Part shown: one piece after another, positions 23,701 to 33,200 of the stretch
Layout: the number at the start of each line of letters is the position of its first letter
How positions within the stretch are numbered: position 1 is the first letter of the stretch
NCBI GenBank assembly: GCA_963580455.1
Contig: OY756971.1
Location: 10,625,001 to 10,689,000 of the forward strand
From: Euonymus europaeus
Taxonomy: Eukaryota; Streptophyta; Magnoliopsida; Celastrales; Celastraceae
Length of the DNA stretch: 64,000 bases
Direction of reading: 5' to 3'
The notes under the pieces: generated by a model
Databases searched by the model: none
Seen by the model: the letters and a program-made list of their open reading frames with translations, nothing else
What the model was told of the DNA's origin: nothing
Translations under genes and position numbers: made by a program

Positions 23701-24090
23701 AAGACACATGAGAAGAATTATCCAGTTCATGACTTAGAACTTGCAGTAGTAGTATTTGCTTTGAAGCAATGGCGGTATTATCTCTACGGAGAGAGATTTG
23801 AGGTCTTTTCAGATCATAAAAGCCTCAAGTACTTATTCACTCAAAAGGAGTTGAACTTGCGACAAAGGCGGTGGATGGAATACTTGGAGGATTTCGACTT
23901 TAATTTGCAATACCATCCCGGTAAAGCAAATGTAGTGGCGGATGCGTTGAGCCGGAAACTTGGGTTGGCTAGTTTGGCGTTGCACGAATGGGAGATTGTT
24001 GAGACAATCAACCAATTTGGGTTGGAATTGAGGAGTGAGGAAGAAAAAGTATACTTGGGTAGTATAACTTCGAGACCACAGATGGTTTAG
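20749..24090 (+). CDS. Gag-protease-RT-RNase H polyprotein, ended by premature TAG
   Basis: Residue numbers count from the upstream in-frame ATG at 20719. I prefer the ATG at 20749 (residue 11, [10 protein letters not shown]) because it begins the Arg/Gly-rich Gag N-terminus. Gag core is about residues 155-325 ([15 protein letters not shown]). Two CCHC zinc knuckles follow at C377-C380-H385-C390 and C397-C400-H405-C410. The retropepsin motif near 491-500 reads LFVSGATAS: the catalytic Asp of the D-S/T-G motif is Val494 (codon 22198-22200), so protease should be inactive. Reverse transcriptase spans about 660-880 with Asp759 and the FIDD motif (Asp823, Asp824). RNase H spans about 960-1080 with Asp970, Glu1007, Asp1032 and Asp1075. 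The frame stops at TAG 24088-24090. The same frame reopens at once, so Gag-Pol was a single gene and this is its 5' two thirds. Confidence 0.92.
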   Translation: MDTRRVTRSTRAAATPGDGGRRGRPRGRGRGQGRGVALATRRTPNTQNSVPVNDNNEGVEERVEVEGPGRTLEPVLPEVQVAPTNIIGQPVTLEALIGIVMNLVQVIQAQTQAQVVRAPEVRSEGQGFGASTGDGARPGREIYEVDQLRRTSPPVFDGEGEGYEAGEWLRQMSKRFESLVLPDDRRMKLIFYYLKGAAHDWWDSLDQRKNDLTWTSFEMLFMQRFVPDSFQSDKARQYMELVQTPDMTVTQYTKRYEELYRFGKKFAPDDWSKTERYRDGLIPTIGKLMIPSGVMSYDKAVDMALKIERGERNSRQYWDIQKGRKTPASSGGSSSSQKRQKIEPQTQGGQRGGRDQGQRPRGGRFACFKCGKEGHKKDQCPVKGIVCFGCGAAGHRRNECPQGGKTSDQYHTPGVPPSAISPALPSTVPSGGRGRGGPRQIPQLQSTQTQTRAFALGHQETPEHPNFIGGTFLISNCWARVLFVSGATASFITSALAHSLGLEISPIRRMFTVSSPFGYFTPLEGVAFGCECRFGEVVLKADFYVMDFKDFDVILGADWLTKHHGLLDFWERKITLRVPEGGVIRLKGSKGIPCPHFLENPLYQDCGMASLVTSAPRGDFTTPIQVVEEFMDVFPEELPGLPPKREIDFAIELHPNVKPISISPYRMASAELKELMMQLEELQDLGFIRPSVSSWGAPILFVKKKDGSLRMCIDYRQLNRATVKNKYPLPRINDLFDQLRGAKHFSKIDLRSGYHQLRITDEDIQKTAFRTRYGHYEFLVMPFGLTNAPAVFMDLMQRVLKPFLDKFVVVFIDDILIYSTTEEEHGEQLRVVLSTLRENQLYAKLSKCEFWATEVKFLGHVITQEGIAVDYSKVESVLNWVRPKNVTEIRSFLGLAGYYRRFIKDFSRVAAPMTQLTKKGTPFVWTDECEEAFEKLKKRLTTPPVLVVPERDIGYQVYCDASGVGLGCVLMQCGRVVEYGSRLLKTHEKNYPVHDLELAVVVFALKQWRYYLYGERFEVFSDHKSLKYLFTQKELNLRQRRWMEYLEDFDFNLQYHPGKANVVADALSRKLGLASLALHEWEIVETINQFGLELRSEEEKVYLGSITSRPQMV

Positions 24091-24096
24091 AAGGTT

Positions 24097-25503
24097 ATGG
24101 ATGCGCAGAACGGCGATCCCTCCTTTGATGTGATTGATGAGAGTTCAGGATGGGTTCGTGGGATTGACGGTGGAGTGAGATATGTTGGGAGGTTGATAGT
24201 TCCCGATGATGAGGAACTACAGCTAGAGATCTTGAAGGAGGCACACCATTCATGGTTTGCCATGCATCCTGGGGTTACAAAAATGTATCAAGATTTAAAA
24301 AGGAACTTTTGGTGGAAGGGGATGAAGGCCGATGTGGCCAGGTATGTGGCGAGGTGTCTGACTTGCCAACAGGTGAAAGGTGAACATCAAAAGCCGGCGG
24401 GGTTGTTACAACCACTACCGGTAGCGCAATGGAAATGGGAGATGATCACTATGGACTTTGTGACGGGGTTTCCAATGACTGAGAAGAAATATAACACGGT
24501 GTGGGTGATAGTGGATCGATTGACCAAGTCGTCACACTTTCTACCAATGAACAAGACAGATTCATTGGAATCCTTGAGTAGCTATTATGTGAGAGAGATT
24601 GTAAAGTTGCATGGAGTGCCATTATCTATTGTGTCAGACCGGGACCCACGGTTCACTGGTAGATTCTGGAGCAGTTTGCAAAAAGCTTTGGGTACGAAGT
24701 TAGATTTTAGTACGGCATACCATCCTCAGAGTGATGGGCAAAGTGAGAGAACTATCCAGATACTGGAGGACATGCTTAGAGCATGTGTGGTAGATTTTGG
24801 AAAGAGTTGGGACCGATACATATATTTGGCAGAGTTTGTGTACAACAACTCATTCCAACGTAGTATCGGTATGGCTCCATTTGAGGCGCTATATGGGAGA
24901 CCTTGCAGATCACCATTGTGTTGGGCTGAGGTCGGGGAAAAAGTGATTTCGGGACCGGAATTGGTCAAAGAGGCTCAAGAGCGAGTTGAGGAGGTTAGGA
25001 GGCGGCTTGTCACCGCACAGAGTCGTCAAAAGTCATATACTGATAATAGAAGAAGACCGTTGGAGTTTGCGGTGGGAGACAAGGTATTCCTTAAGGTTAG
25101 TCCGAGACATGGTGTTCAACGGTATAGTAAACAGGGGAAGTTAGCACCAAGGTTTGTGGGACCATTTGAAATTCTAGAAATGGTGGGACCGGTAGCATAT
25201 CGGTTGGCTCTGCCACCTAAGCTAGAAAGGGTTCATAATGTATTTCATGTCTCTATGCTCCGGAAGTATGAGCCGGACCCTACACATGTATTGGATTGGA
25301 CCACCTTGGAGGTTGAAGAAGATGGGAGCTATACTCTTCAACCGGTTAAAATCTTGGACCATCAAAATAAGGTCACGAGAACGAGTATAATTCCTTTGGT
25401 AAAGGTGAAGTGGATGTACCATGGTACGGAAGAAGCAACTTGGGAGTTAAAGTCTCGTATGATGGACAAGTACCCGGCTTTGTTCAAAAATCCAGGTACA
25501 TAA
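24097..25503 (+). CDS. Integrase and chromodomain, 3' part of the broken Gag-Pol gene
   Basis: In the same frame as the upstream part; the Met at 24097 is merely the first ATG after the stop, not a likely native start. Numbering from it, the HHCC zinc-binding domain has H50, H57, C87 and C90. The integrase core has Asp120 (TMDFVTGFP), Asp181 (VSDRDPRFTG) and Glu217 (SDGQSERT), with the usual 35 residues between the last two. A GPF motif lies at 355-357. A chromodomain-like segment at about 415-465 includes PLVKVKWMYHG and EEATWE. Integrase inserts the cDNA; chromodomains of this group are thought to steer insertion to heterochromatin, which agrees with the element's location in satellite DNA. 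Without stop-codon readthrough, this part would not be made from the genomic Gag-Pol frame. Confidence 0.9.
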   Translation: MDAQNGDPSFDVIDESSGWVRGIDGGVRYVGRLIVPDDEELQLEILKEAHHSWFAMHPGVTKMYQDLKRNFWWKGMKADVARYVARCLTCQQVKGEHQKPAGLLQPLPVAQWKWEMITMDFVTGFPMTEKKYNTVWVIVDRLTKSSHFLPMNKTDSLESLSSYYVREIVKLHGVPLSIVSDRDPRFTGRFWSSLQKALGTKLDFSTAYHPQSDGQSERTIQILEDMLRACVVDFGKSWDRYIYLAEFVYNNSFQRSIGMAPFEALYGRPCRSPLCWAEVGEKVISGPELVKEAQERVEEVRRRLVTAQSRQKSYTDNRRRPLEFAVGDKVFLKVSPRHGVQRYSKQGKLAPRFVGPFEILEMVGPVAYRLALPPKLERVHNVFHVSMLRKYEPDPTHVLDWTTLEVEEDGSYTLQPVKILDHQNKVTRTSIIPLVKVKWMYHGTEEATWELKSRMMDKYPALFKNPGT

Positions 25504-25528
25504 CTAAATTTCGGGACGAAATTTGTTT

Positions 25529-25541
25529 AAGGGGGAAGGGA
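25529..25541 (+). other. Polypurine tract
   Basis: AAGGGGGAAGGGA lies directly against the 3' LTR start (TGTGAGATCC). It is the expected primer for plus-strand DNA synthesis. Confidence 0.93.
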
Positions 25542-27745
25542 TGTGAGATCCCGACACAAAAATATTAGATTTGGCTAAATTTTAAGTAATAAGTTATTGG
25601 AAAAATGAGTTCGAAGAGATAACGGACCATTGGAAGTGTATAAGACCCTAAAAAAAAAATAGTTTTGCGTTTGGTTCGGTAAATGGGTCATAACTTTTAG
25701 TGTACATGTCCGTTTCGGGCCCATAATATATCAAATCGAAGCTTAGACCGAGACGGAAAATAAATTTGAGGAAAAAATTGGGTTCTGTGAACAGTAATCC
25801 GTCCGGACGGATAATTGGGCGTCCGGACGGATATGCCTAAACGGAAGGCAGAAAGGTTCTGTGAATAGTGATCCGTCCGGACGGATAATAGGGCGTCCGG
25901 ACGGATATGCCTAGATTCAAACCAGTGGGTTACATGAAGAGTAATCCGTCCGGACGGATGCTTAGGGCGTCCGGACGGCTATCGGGAAATCAGTTTTTAA
26001 GAAACAGAGAGACATTTCTGGACATTACCAACACTTGGAGAGCCCGAGAAGAGAGAGAAAGAGTGAGAAACTTAGAGAGAGAAGGAGTTTTGTTGAGGTT
26101 TTTGCTTGGTTTTCCATGGATTCATGAAGCATGTCAAGAATCAAGTTGGAATCAAGGAAGATTTGAAGGTTTGAGGTGAGTTTTCATAGTTTTGGAATTC
26201 TAGGGTTTTTCCTAGATTTGTTTGATTCTTTAATAGATGGAAGGTAAGGCTTAGATATGTTGATTATAGGTTGATTTTGGATGTATATGTAGATTGGTTT
26301 GTGATTTGGAGTAGAGTTGAGCTTGGGTTGAGTTTCAAGGATTTTGGAGAAATTTCTAGAGAGAGAAGGTGAGTAATTTCGAATTTATTAATTTAATTGA
26401 TGTTTATATGAGTTGTTGTTTGTTTATTGATGTATGAATGGGTTCGGTTTCGCCACATTGTTAGGTTTGGGAAATCGGAACCCTAGGAACGTAATTGTGA
26501 ATTTTGTGGTAAATTGCTCAACAAGAGGTAGGGATTCTTACCCCATTTTCTATTGTATTGTTCTTCTCTAAAGAGTGGTTTAAATTCTTCATTGGTCTTT
26601 ATTATTTGTGTTCTTGCCTAAATTGTTTCTTAGGAAGAACGAACCTTGTTGTTGGTTATTGATGAATTTGCATACCCTTTGAATGCTTAATCATCTATTG
26701 GGCATGATAAACCTCGTTCATGCATCATGTAGTTATGTATATATATATAGGATTGTTATATATACGAGCTTCTTTTGCATGACATTATTGGACATGAATT
26801 ATAGATGCATTGGGTCTACGAGTATGGACTCGTAGTATCCTTAGGTTATACTTTGTGATGATGTTGGATACCGAATGGGCACATTGTTGCCGGAAGTCGG
26901 GATTTCCATGGTGTAGGTGCACCTATAGTCGTTCCGGGGCAAAGTGCAAGGGTTCCGATGATTTTTCGGAATATTCGTTGACTAGTGCCAGGCGCTGTAG
27001 GGTGTAGCCCGAGGTTATACATTGTTGTGACATTTTAGGATGTCATGTTGCTGCATTGAGCTTGTTTCAACATTCAGCCTTTACGTTCTTATGATTCATT
27101 TTATTTTCCCTACTGAGCCTCCTGCTCACCCTATTTCTTTTCTATATCCTTCAGGTGAGACTGGTGCTGAGAACCAGGCTGCGGATCAGTAGGAGGCAGC
27201 GTGACATGGAAGGCCACCCTAGGAGCACTAGGATATATATTTGGTTGTTTGAGAACCTTGGTTATGAATTAAGTACATGTAGTACTTTTATTGGTTGACT
27301 ATTATGTTGCTTAAATACCTTTTCGGTATGTTTGATGGATGGTCGGGAGGTATGCCGTGTGATTGGGACTCTCGTACCTAGATATAGGACCTTGGGTCCG
27401 GATTGATAGACTTTGATAGTCTTTGATGATATTATTGATATGATTATGTTTTGCTTATTGATTGCATGTGATTAGGAGGCCTGAGGCCCTGCCTAGTGTG
27501 TGAATGTGGATAGATGGCCAGAGGCCTGTTAGGCTGCGGAACTTCTCTGATTATTATTGATTATCTTTTCCGTGTTAAATGAGATGTGACTCTAGGCTGG
27601 CACCCTCCGATATACGGGGAGGTGCTGTCGGATTTCTATTAGAATCCGGGGTTAGGTTGGCGTGTGGAGAGATCCTTAGTGACGTGGCACATGCCTAAAG
27701 TGGCGTTCCCGGCTCAGTGCGTGAATTTCGGGTCGGGGCGCCACA
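25542..27745 (+). repeat. 3' LTR of the Tekay-like element (2204 bp)
   Basis: Aligns with the 5' LTR over its whole length, with about 17 substitutions by eye and one extra A in a poly-A run (about 25650). Examples are GACACAAAA versus GACCCAAAA at the start, AATCAAGTTGG versus AATCGAGGTGG, and GTGGAGAGATCC versus GTGGTGAGGTCC. It repeats the palindrome block (25797-25980), the TATA-rich region (26738-26764) and the hairpin/GTGAG module (27111-27160). Confidence 0.95.
25797..25980. repeat. Three 74-bp repeats with paired GTCCGGAC palindromes (3' LTR)
   Basis: This is the same three-unit block as in the 5' LTR and is intact. All six GTCCGGAC cores are conserved between the two LTRs. Confidence 0.9.
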
Positions 27746-27750
27746 CGTAT
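27746..27750 (+). repeat. Target-site duplication CGTAT, right copy
   Basis: Directly follows the CGCCACA end of the inner element and matches 18368-18372. Confidence 0.94.
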
Positions 27751-27757
27751 ACGCGAC

Positions 27758-27944
27758 AGTCAAAATACGAAAAATCAACCAAAAGTCAACCTAAAAGTCA
27801 ACGGTCAAAGTCAACTCGGGTAACCCGGTTAACTCGGGTCAAATAGTCCACGGTCAAACCGGGTCAACCCAATCAAAATGGGTCAAACCCGAGTCAACGG
27901 GTCAACTCGGTCAAACCCGAGTCAACTCGCCGGAGCTGAGTCAA
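27758..27944 (-). promoter_or_regulatory. Cluster of 14 TTGACY (W-box-like) motifs in the outer LTR
   Basis: AGTCAA or GGTCAA (TTGACT/TTGACC on the minus strand, the LTR's sense) start at 27758, 27784, 27796, 27803, 27809, 27837, 27852, 27862, 27881, 27892, 27900, 27909, 27920 and 27939. TTGACY is the core bound by plant WRKY factors. The spacing is irregular and the region is partly built from GGGTCAAAC/GAGTCAAC units, so it may simply be a degenerate tandem repeat. Confidence 0.5.
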
Positions 27945-28233
27945 CTCGGCCGGACGGTCTCCGGAATCCACTTTTCCGGCGAAAGTTTCCGGTCACTCCT
28001 ACATCAAAATAAAGCCCACAACAACAGAAATCTAATGCTACCTGTCTCGTTCCAAAATTCCTACTGAATCAACCGGGATCGAGCTTTGAAATTTTGAAAA
28101 ACCGAAACTTCTCCGTCCGATTTCGCCGTCTACGGTGGTCCGATGACGGTGATTCCACTTGGGTTTTGCTCCTCTCTCTACGAGCTTCGATTTGACACCT
28201 TATTTGCTCCGATCGGACCACAAATGAACAACT

Positions 28234-28270
28234 TCTTCTCTCTCTCTCTCTCTCCTCCCCTTTGTCTCTC
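28234..28270 (+). repeat. CT microsatellite
   Basis: A run of CT dinucleotides (TTCTCTCTCTCTCTCTCTCC) followed by further CT-rich sequence, inside the outer LTR. It is GA-rich in LTR sense. Confidence 0.85.
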
Positions 28271-28517
28271 TCCTTCGCCCAACTCAGCCGGAAAAACCAG
28301 AAAAATCTGGGTTATCCCAGATTTTTCGTAAAAATTACCGTTTTGCCCCTTATTCCCAAATAACACTTAAACTTCCATAATCCATAGCGTATCCAATTCA
28401 ACTCCGATTTCGGTGATTCTTGCGCCTATATTTTTCTAATAATATGTAGTATTTATTAAAAATTTAAAATTTAAAAATTTATTATATTTTTTTTAAATTT
28501 GGGTTCGGGATATTACA

Positions 28518-28522
28518 ATTTC
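28518..28522 (+). repeat. Target-site duplication ATTTC, right copy
   Basis: Follows the ATATTACA end of the outer LTR and opens the resumed satellite monomer (ATTTCGATGCCAAAACACC). It matches 16911-16915. Confidence 0.93.
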
Positions 28523-30262
28523 GATGCCAAAACACCAACTTTCTATGACAAATGGACAAAACCGTTCAAAGCTCCTCCATAGACAGAGTTGAGCAACTTC
28601 CCACCAGCAAAGTTTCTCGGTGTACACTTTTTATTGTTCTTCTATATCAAATTTTACGAGTATAAGCTTCCAAGATTATTTCGATGCAAAACAACAACAT
28701 GCTATGACAAATGGAAAAAATCGTTAAAAGCTCCTCCATAGAGAGAGTTAATCAACTTCGGACGATCAAAGTTGCTCGGTGTACACTTTTTAATGTTCTT
28801 CTATGGCAAATTTTACGAGTATAAGCTTCCTAGATTATTTCGAAGACAAAACACCAAGTTTCTATGACAAATAGACAAAACCGTTAAAAGCTCCTCCATA
28901 GAGATAGTTGAGCAACTTCCAACCATCAAAGTTCCTCGGTGTACACTTTTTATTGTTCTTCTATATCAAATTTTACGAGTATAAGCTTCCAAGATTATTT
29001 CGATGCAAAACAGCAACATGCTATGACAAATGGAAAAAATCATTAAAAGCTCCTCCATAGAGAGAGTTAATCAATTCGGACCATCAAAGTTGCTCGATGT
29101 ACATTTTTTATTGTGCTTCTATGTCAAATTTTACGAGTATAAGCTTCCTAGATTATTTCGATGCAAAACACCAACATGCTATGACAAATGGACAAAACCG
29201 CTAAAAGCTCCTCCATAGAGAGAGTTGAGCAACTTCCAACCATTAAAGTTCCTCGGTGTACACTTTTTATTGTTCTTCTATATCAAATTTTACGAGTATA
29301 AGCTTCCAAGATTATTTCGATGCAAAACAGCAACATGCTATGAAAAATGGAAAAAAATCGTTAAAAGCTCCACCATAGAGAGAGTTAATCAACTTCGGAC
29401 GATCAAAGTTGCTCGGTGTACACTTTTTAATGTTCTTCTATGTCAAATTTTACGAGTATAAGCTTCCTAGATTATTTCGATTAAAAAACCCCAACTTTCT
29501 ATGAGAAATTGACAAAAATGTTAAAAGCTCCTCTATAGAGATAGTTGAGCATTTTCGAACAAGCAAAGTTGCTCGGTGAAACTTTTTATTGTGCTTCTAC
29601 GTCAAATTTTACGAGTATAAGCTTCCTAGATTATTTCGATGCCAAAACACCAATTTTCTATGACAAACGGACAAAATTGTTAAAAGCTCCTCTATAGAGA
29701 GAGTTGAGCAACTTCGAACCATCAAAGTTGCTCGGTGTAACTTTTTATTGTGCTTCTATGTCAAATTTTACAAGTATAAGCTTCCTAGATTATTTCGATG
29801 CCAAAACACCAACTTTCTATGACGAATGGACAAAATTGTTAAAAGCACCTCCATAGAGAGAGTTGAGCAACTTCGAACCATCAAAGTTCCTCAGTGTACA
29901 GTTTTTATTGTACATCTATGTCAAATTTTACGAGTATAAGCTTCTAAGATTATTTCGATGCAAAACACCAACATGCTATGACAAATGGACAAAATTGTTA
30001 AAAGCTCCTCCAGAGATAGAGTTAATCAACTTCAGACCATCAAAGTTGCTCGGTGTACACTTTTTATTGTTCTTCTATGTCAAATTTTACGAGTATAAGC
30101 TTCCTAGAGTATTTCGATGCGAAAACCCCAACTTTCTATGACAAATTCATAAAATTGTTAAAAGCTCCTCCATAGAGATTGTTGAGCAACTTCGAACCAT
30201 CAAAGTTCCTCAGTGTACACTTTTTAATGTTCTTCTATGTCAAATTTTACAAGTATAAGCTT

Positions 30263-33200
30263 CCTTAGATTATTTCGATGCCAAAACACCAACTTTCTAT
30301 GACCAATGGACAAAATTGTTAAAAGCTCCTCCATAGAGAGAGTTGAGCAACTTTGGACCATCAAAGTTGCTTGGTGTACAGTTTTTATTGTTTTTCTATG
30401 TCAAATTTTATGAGTATAAGCTTCGTAGATTATTTCGATGCCAAAACACCAACTTTATATGAGAAATGGACAAAACCGTTAAAAGCTCCTCCATAGAGAG
30501 AGTTGAGTAACTTCGGACCGTCAAAGATGCTCTGTGTACAACTTTTATTGTTCTTTTATGCTAAATTTTACCAGTAAAAGCTTCGAGATTATTTAATTGC
30601 CAAAACAACAACTTTCTATGAGAAATGGAAAAAACCATTAAAAGCTCCTCCATAGAGAGAGTTGAGCAAGTTCAGACCACAAAAGTTGCTTGGTGTACAC
30701 TTTGTATTGTTTTTCTATGTCAAATTTTATGAGTATAAGCTTCCTAGATTATTTCGATGTCAAAACACCAACTTTCTATGAGAAATGGACAAAATTGTTA
30801 AAAGCCCCTCTATAGAGAGAGTTGAGCATTTTCGAACCATCAAAGTTGCTCGGTGAAACTTTTTACTGTGCTTCTATGTCAAATTTTATGAGTATAAGAT
30901 TCCAAGATTATTTCGATGCCAAAACACCAACTTTCTATAACAAATGGACAAAACCGTTAAAAGCTCCTCCATAGAGAGAGTTGAGCAACTGCGAACTAGA
31001 AAAGTTGCTCGGTGTACACTTTTTAATGTTCTTCTATGTCAAATTTTACGAGTATAAGCTTCCAAGATTATTTCGATGCCAAAACACCAACTTTGTATGA
31101 CAAATAGACAAAACCGTTAAAAGCTCCTCCATAGAGAGAGTTGAGCAACTTCCAACAATCAAAGTTCCTCGGTGAAACTTTTTACTGTGCTTCTATGTTA
31201 AATTTTACGAGTATAAGCTTGCAAGATTATTTCGATGCCAAAACACCAACTTTCTATGACAAATGGACAAAATCGTTAAAAGCTCCTCCATAGAGAGAGT
31301 TAATCAACTTCGGACGATCAAAGTTGCTCGGTGTACACTTTTTAATGTTCTTCTATGTCAAATTTTACTAGTATAAGCTTTCTAGATTATTTGGATGCAA
31401 AAACCCCAACTTTCTATGAGTAATGGACAAAATTGTTAAAAGCTCCTTCATAGAGAGAGTTGAGCAACTTCGAACCAGAAAAGTTGCTCGGTGTACACTT
31501 TTTAATGTTATTCTATGTCAAATTTTACGAGTATAAAGCTTCTAAGATTATTTCGATGCCAAAACACCAACTTTCTATGACAAATGGACAAAACAGTTCA
31601 AAGCTCCTCCATAGAGAGAGTTGAGCAACTTCCCACCAGCAAAGTTCCTCGGTGTACACTTTTTATTGTTCTTCTATATCAAATTTTACGAGTATAAGCT
31701 TCCAAGATTACTTCGATGCAAAACACCAACATGCTATGACAAATGGACAAAATCGTTAAAAGCTCCTCCATAGAGAGAGTTAATCAACTTCGGACGATCA
31801 AAGTTGCTCGGTGTACACTTTTTAATGTTCTTCTATGTCAAATTTTACTAGTATAAGCTTCCTAGATTGTTTCGATTAAAAAACCGAAACTTTCTATGAG
31901 AAATGGACAAAATTGTTAAAAGCTGCTCTATAGAGAGAGTTGAGCATTTTCGAAATAGCAAAGTTGCTCGGTGAAACTTTTTGTTGTACTTCTATGTCAA
32001 ATTTTACGAGTATAAGCTTCATAGATTATTTCGATGCCAAAACACCGACTTTCTATGAGAAATGGACAAAACCGTTAAATGCTCCTCCATAGAGAGAGTT
32101 GAGCAACTTCGGACCAGAAAAGTTGCTCCGTGTACACTTTTTATTGTTCTTCTATGTCAAATTTTACGAGTATAAGCTTCCTAGATTATTTCGATTAAAA
32201 AACCCCAACTTTCTATGAGAAATGGACAAAATTGTTAAAAGCTCCTCCATAGAGAGAGTTGAGCAACTTCGGACCAAAAAATTTCCCCGGTGTACACTTC
32301 TTAATGTTCTTCTATGTCAAATTTTACAAGTATAAGTTTCCTAGATTATTTCGATGCGAAAACACAAACTTTTATGACAAATGGACAAAACCGTTAAAAG
32401 CTCCTTCATAGAGAGAGTTGAGCAACTTCGGACCATCAAAGATGCTATGTGTACAACTTTTATTGTTCTTTTATGCCAAATTTTACGAGTATAAGCTTCA
32501 AGATTATTTAATTGCCAAAACACCAACTTTCTATGAGAAATGGACAAAGCCGTAAAAAGCTCATCCATTGAGAGAGTTGAGCTACTTCGGACCATCAAAG
32601 TTGCTCGGTGTACACTTTTTAATGTTCGTTTATGTCAAATTTTACGAGTATAAGCTTCCTGGATTATTTCGATGCCAAAACACCAACTTTCTATGACAAA
32701 TGGACAAAATTGTAAAAAGCTCCTCTATAGAGAGAGTTGAGCAACTTCGAACCAGAAAAGTTGCTCGGTGTACACTTTTTAATGTTCTTCTATGTCAAAT
32801 TTTACAAGTATAAGCTTCCTTAGATTATTTCGATGCCAAAACACCAACTTTCTATGACCAATGGACAAAATTGTTAAAAGCTCCTCCATAGAGAGAGTTG
32901 AGCAACTTTGGACCATCAAAGTTGCTTGGTGTACAGTTTTTATTGTTTTTCTATGTCAAATTTTATGAGTATAAGCTTCGTAGATTATTTCGATGCCAAA
33001 ACACCAACTTTATATGAGAAATGGACAAAACCGTTAAAAGCTCCTCCATAGAGAGAGTTGAGTAACTTCGGACCGTCAAAGATGCTCTGTGTACAACTTT
33101 TATTGTTCTTTTATGCTAAATTTTACCAGTAAAAGCTTCGAGATTATTTAATTGCCAAAACAACAACTTTCTATGAGAAATGGAAAAAACCATTAAAAGC

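Larger units (their letters stand above)
18373..27745 (+). mobile_element. Tekay-like Ty3/gypsy chromovirus, full-length (9373 bp), coding-defective
   Basis: Two LTRs of 2203 and 2204 bp, TG...CA termini, a 5-bp target duplication (CGTAT), an initiator-Met PBS, a polypurine tract, and Gag-PR-RT-RNase H-INT-chromodomain in one frame make this a structurally complete Ty3/gypsy element. The order RT-RNase H-integrase excludes Ty1/copia. The Gag-Pol single frame, two CCHC knuckles, GPF motif and C-terminal chromodomain ending in EEATWE..YPALF place it among chromoviruses; long LTRs and the sequence style suggest the Tekay/Del clade. It is inserted in the middle of an older solo LTR. The LTRs differ at about 17 positions plus a 1-bp indel by eye. 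It cannot complete its own cycle as written, because the protease Asp is lost and a TAG interrupts the frame before integrase. Confidence 0.95.
16916..28517 (-). mobile_element. Solo LTR of a Tekay-like Ty3/gypsy element, split by a nested insertion
   Basis: The outer element consists of 16916-18372 and 27751-28517, about 2.2 kb after removing the inner retrotransposon. On the minus strand it starts TGTAATATCCCGAACCC and ends GAGGGGCGTGACA, with a perfect ATTTC target duplication. The start resembles that of the inner element's LTR (TGTGAGATCCCGAC), and both carry the same internal module (TACTGAGC..GCTCACC followed by TTCAGGTGAGA). It is therefore a related chromovirus LTR in the opposite orientation. 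No gag, pol, PBS or PPT belonging to it is present, so it is a solo LTR. In its own direction the AT-rich start (about 28440-28500) precedes a GA-rich stretch, then a TTGAC-rich stretch, then the nested insertion. Confidence 0.85.
27751..28517 (-). repeat. Outer solo LTR, 5' part (minus-strand sense)
   Basis: This right fragment of the split LTR ends TTCGGGATATTACA on the plus strand, i.e. it starts TGTAATATCCCGAA on the minus strand. It holds a TTGACY cluster (27758-27944), a CT microsatellite (about 28234-28270) and an AT-rich stretch (about 28435-28500). In LTR sense these form the U3-like upstream region. The open frames of about 60 codons on both strands in the CT-rich part are low complexity and are not counted as genes. 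Confidence 0.83.
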
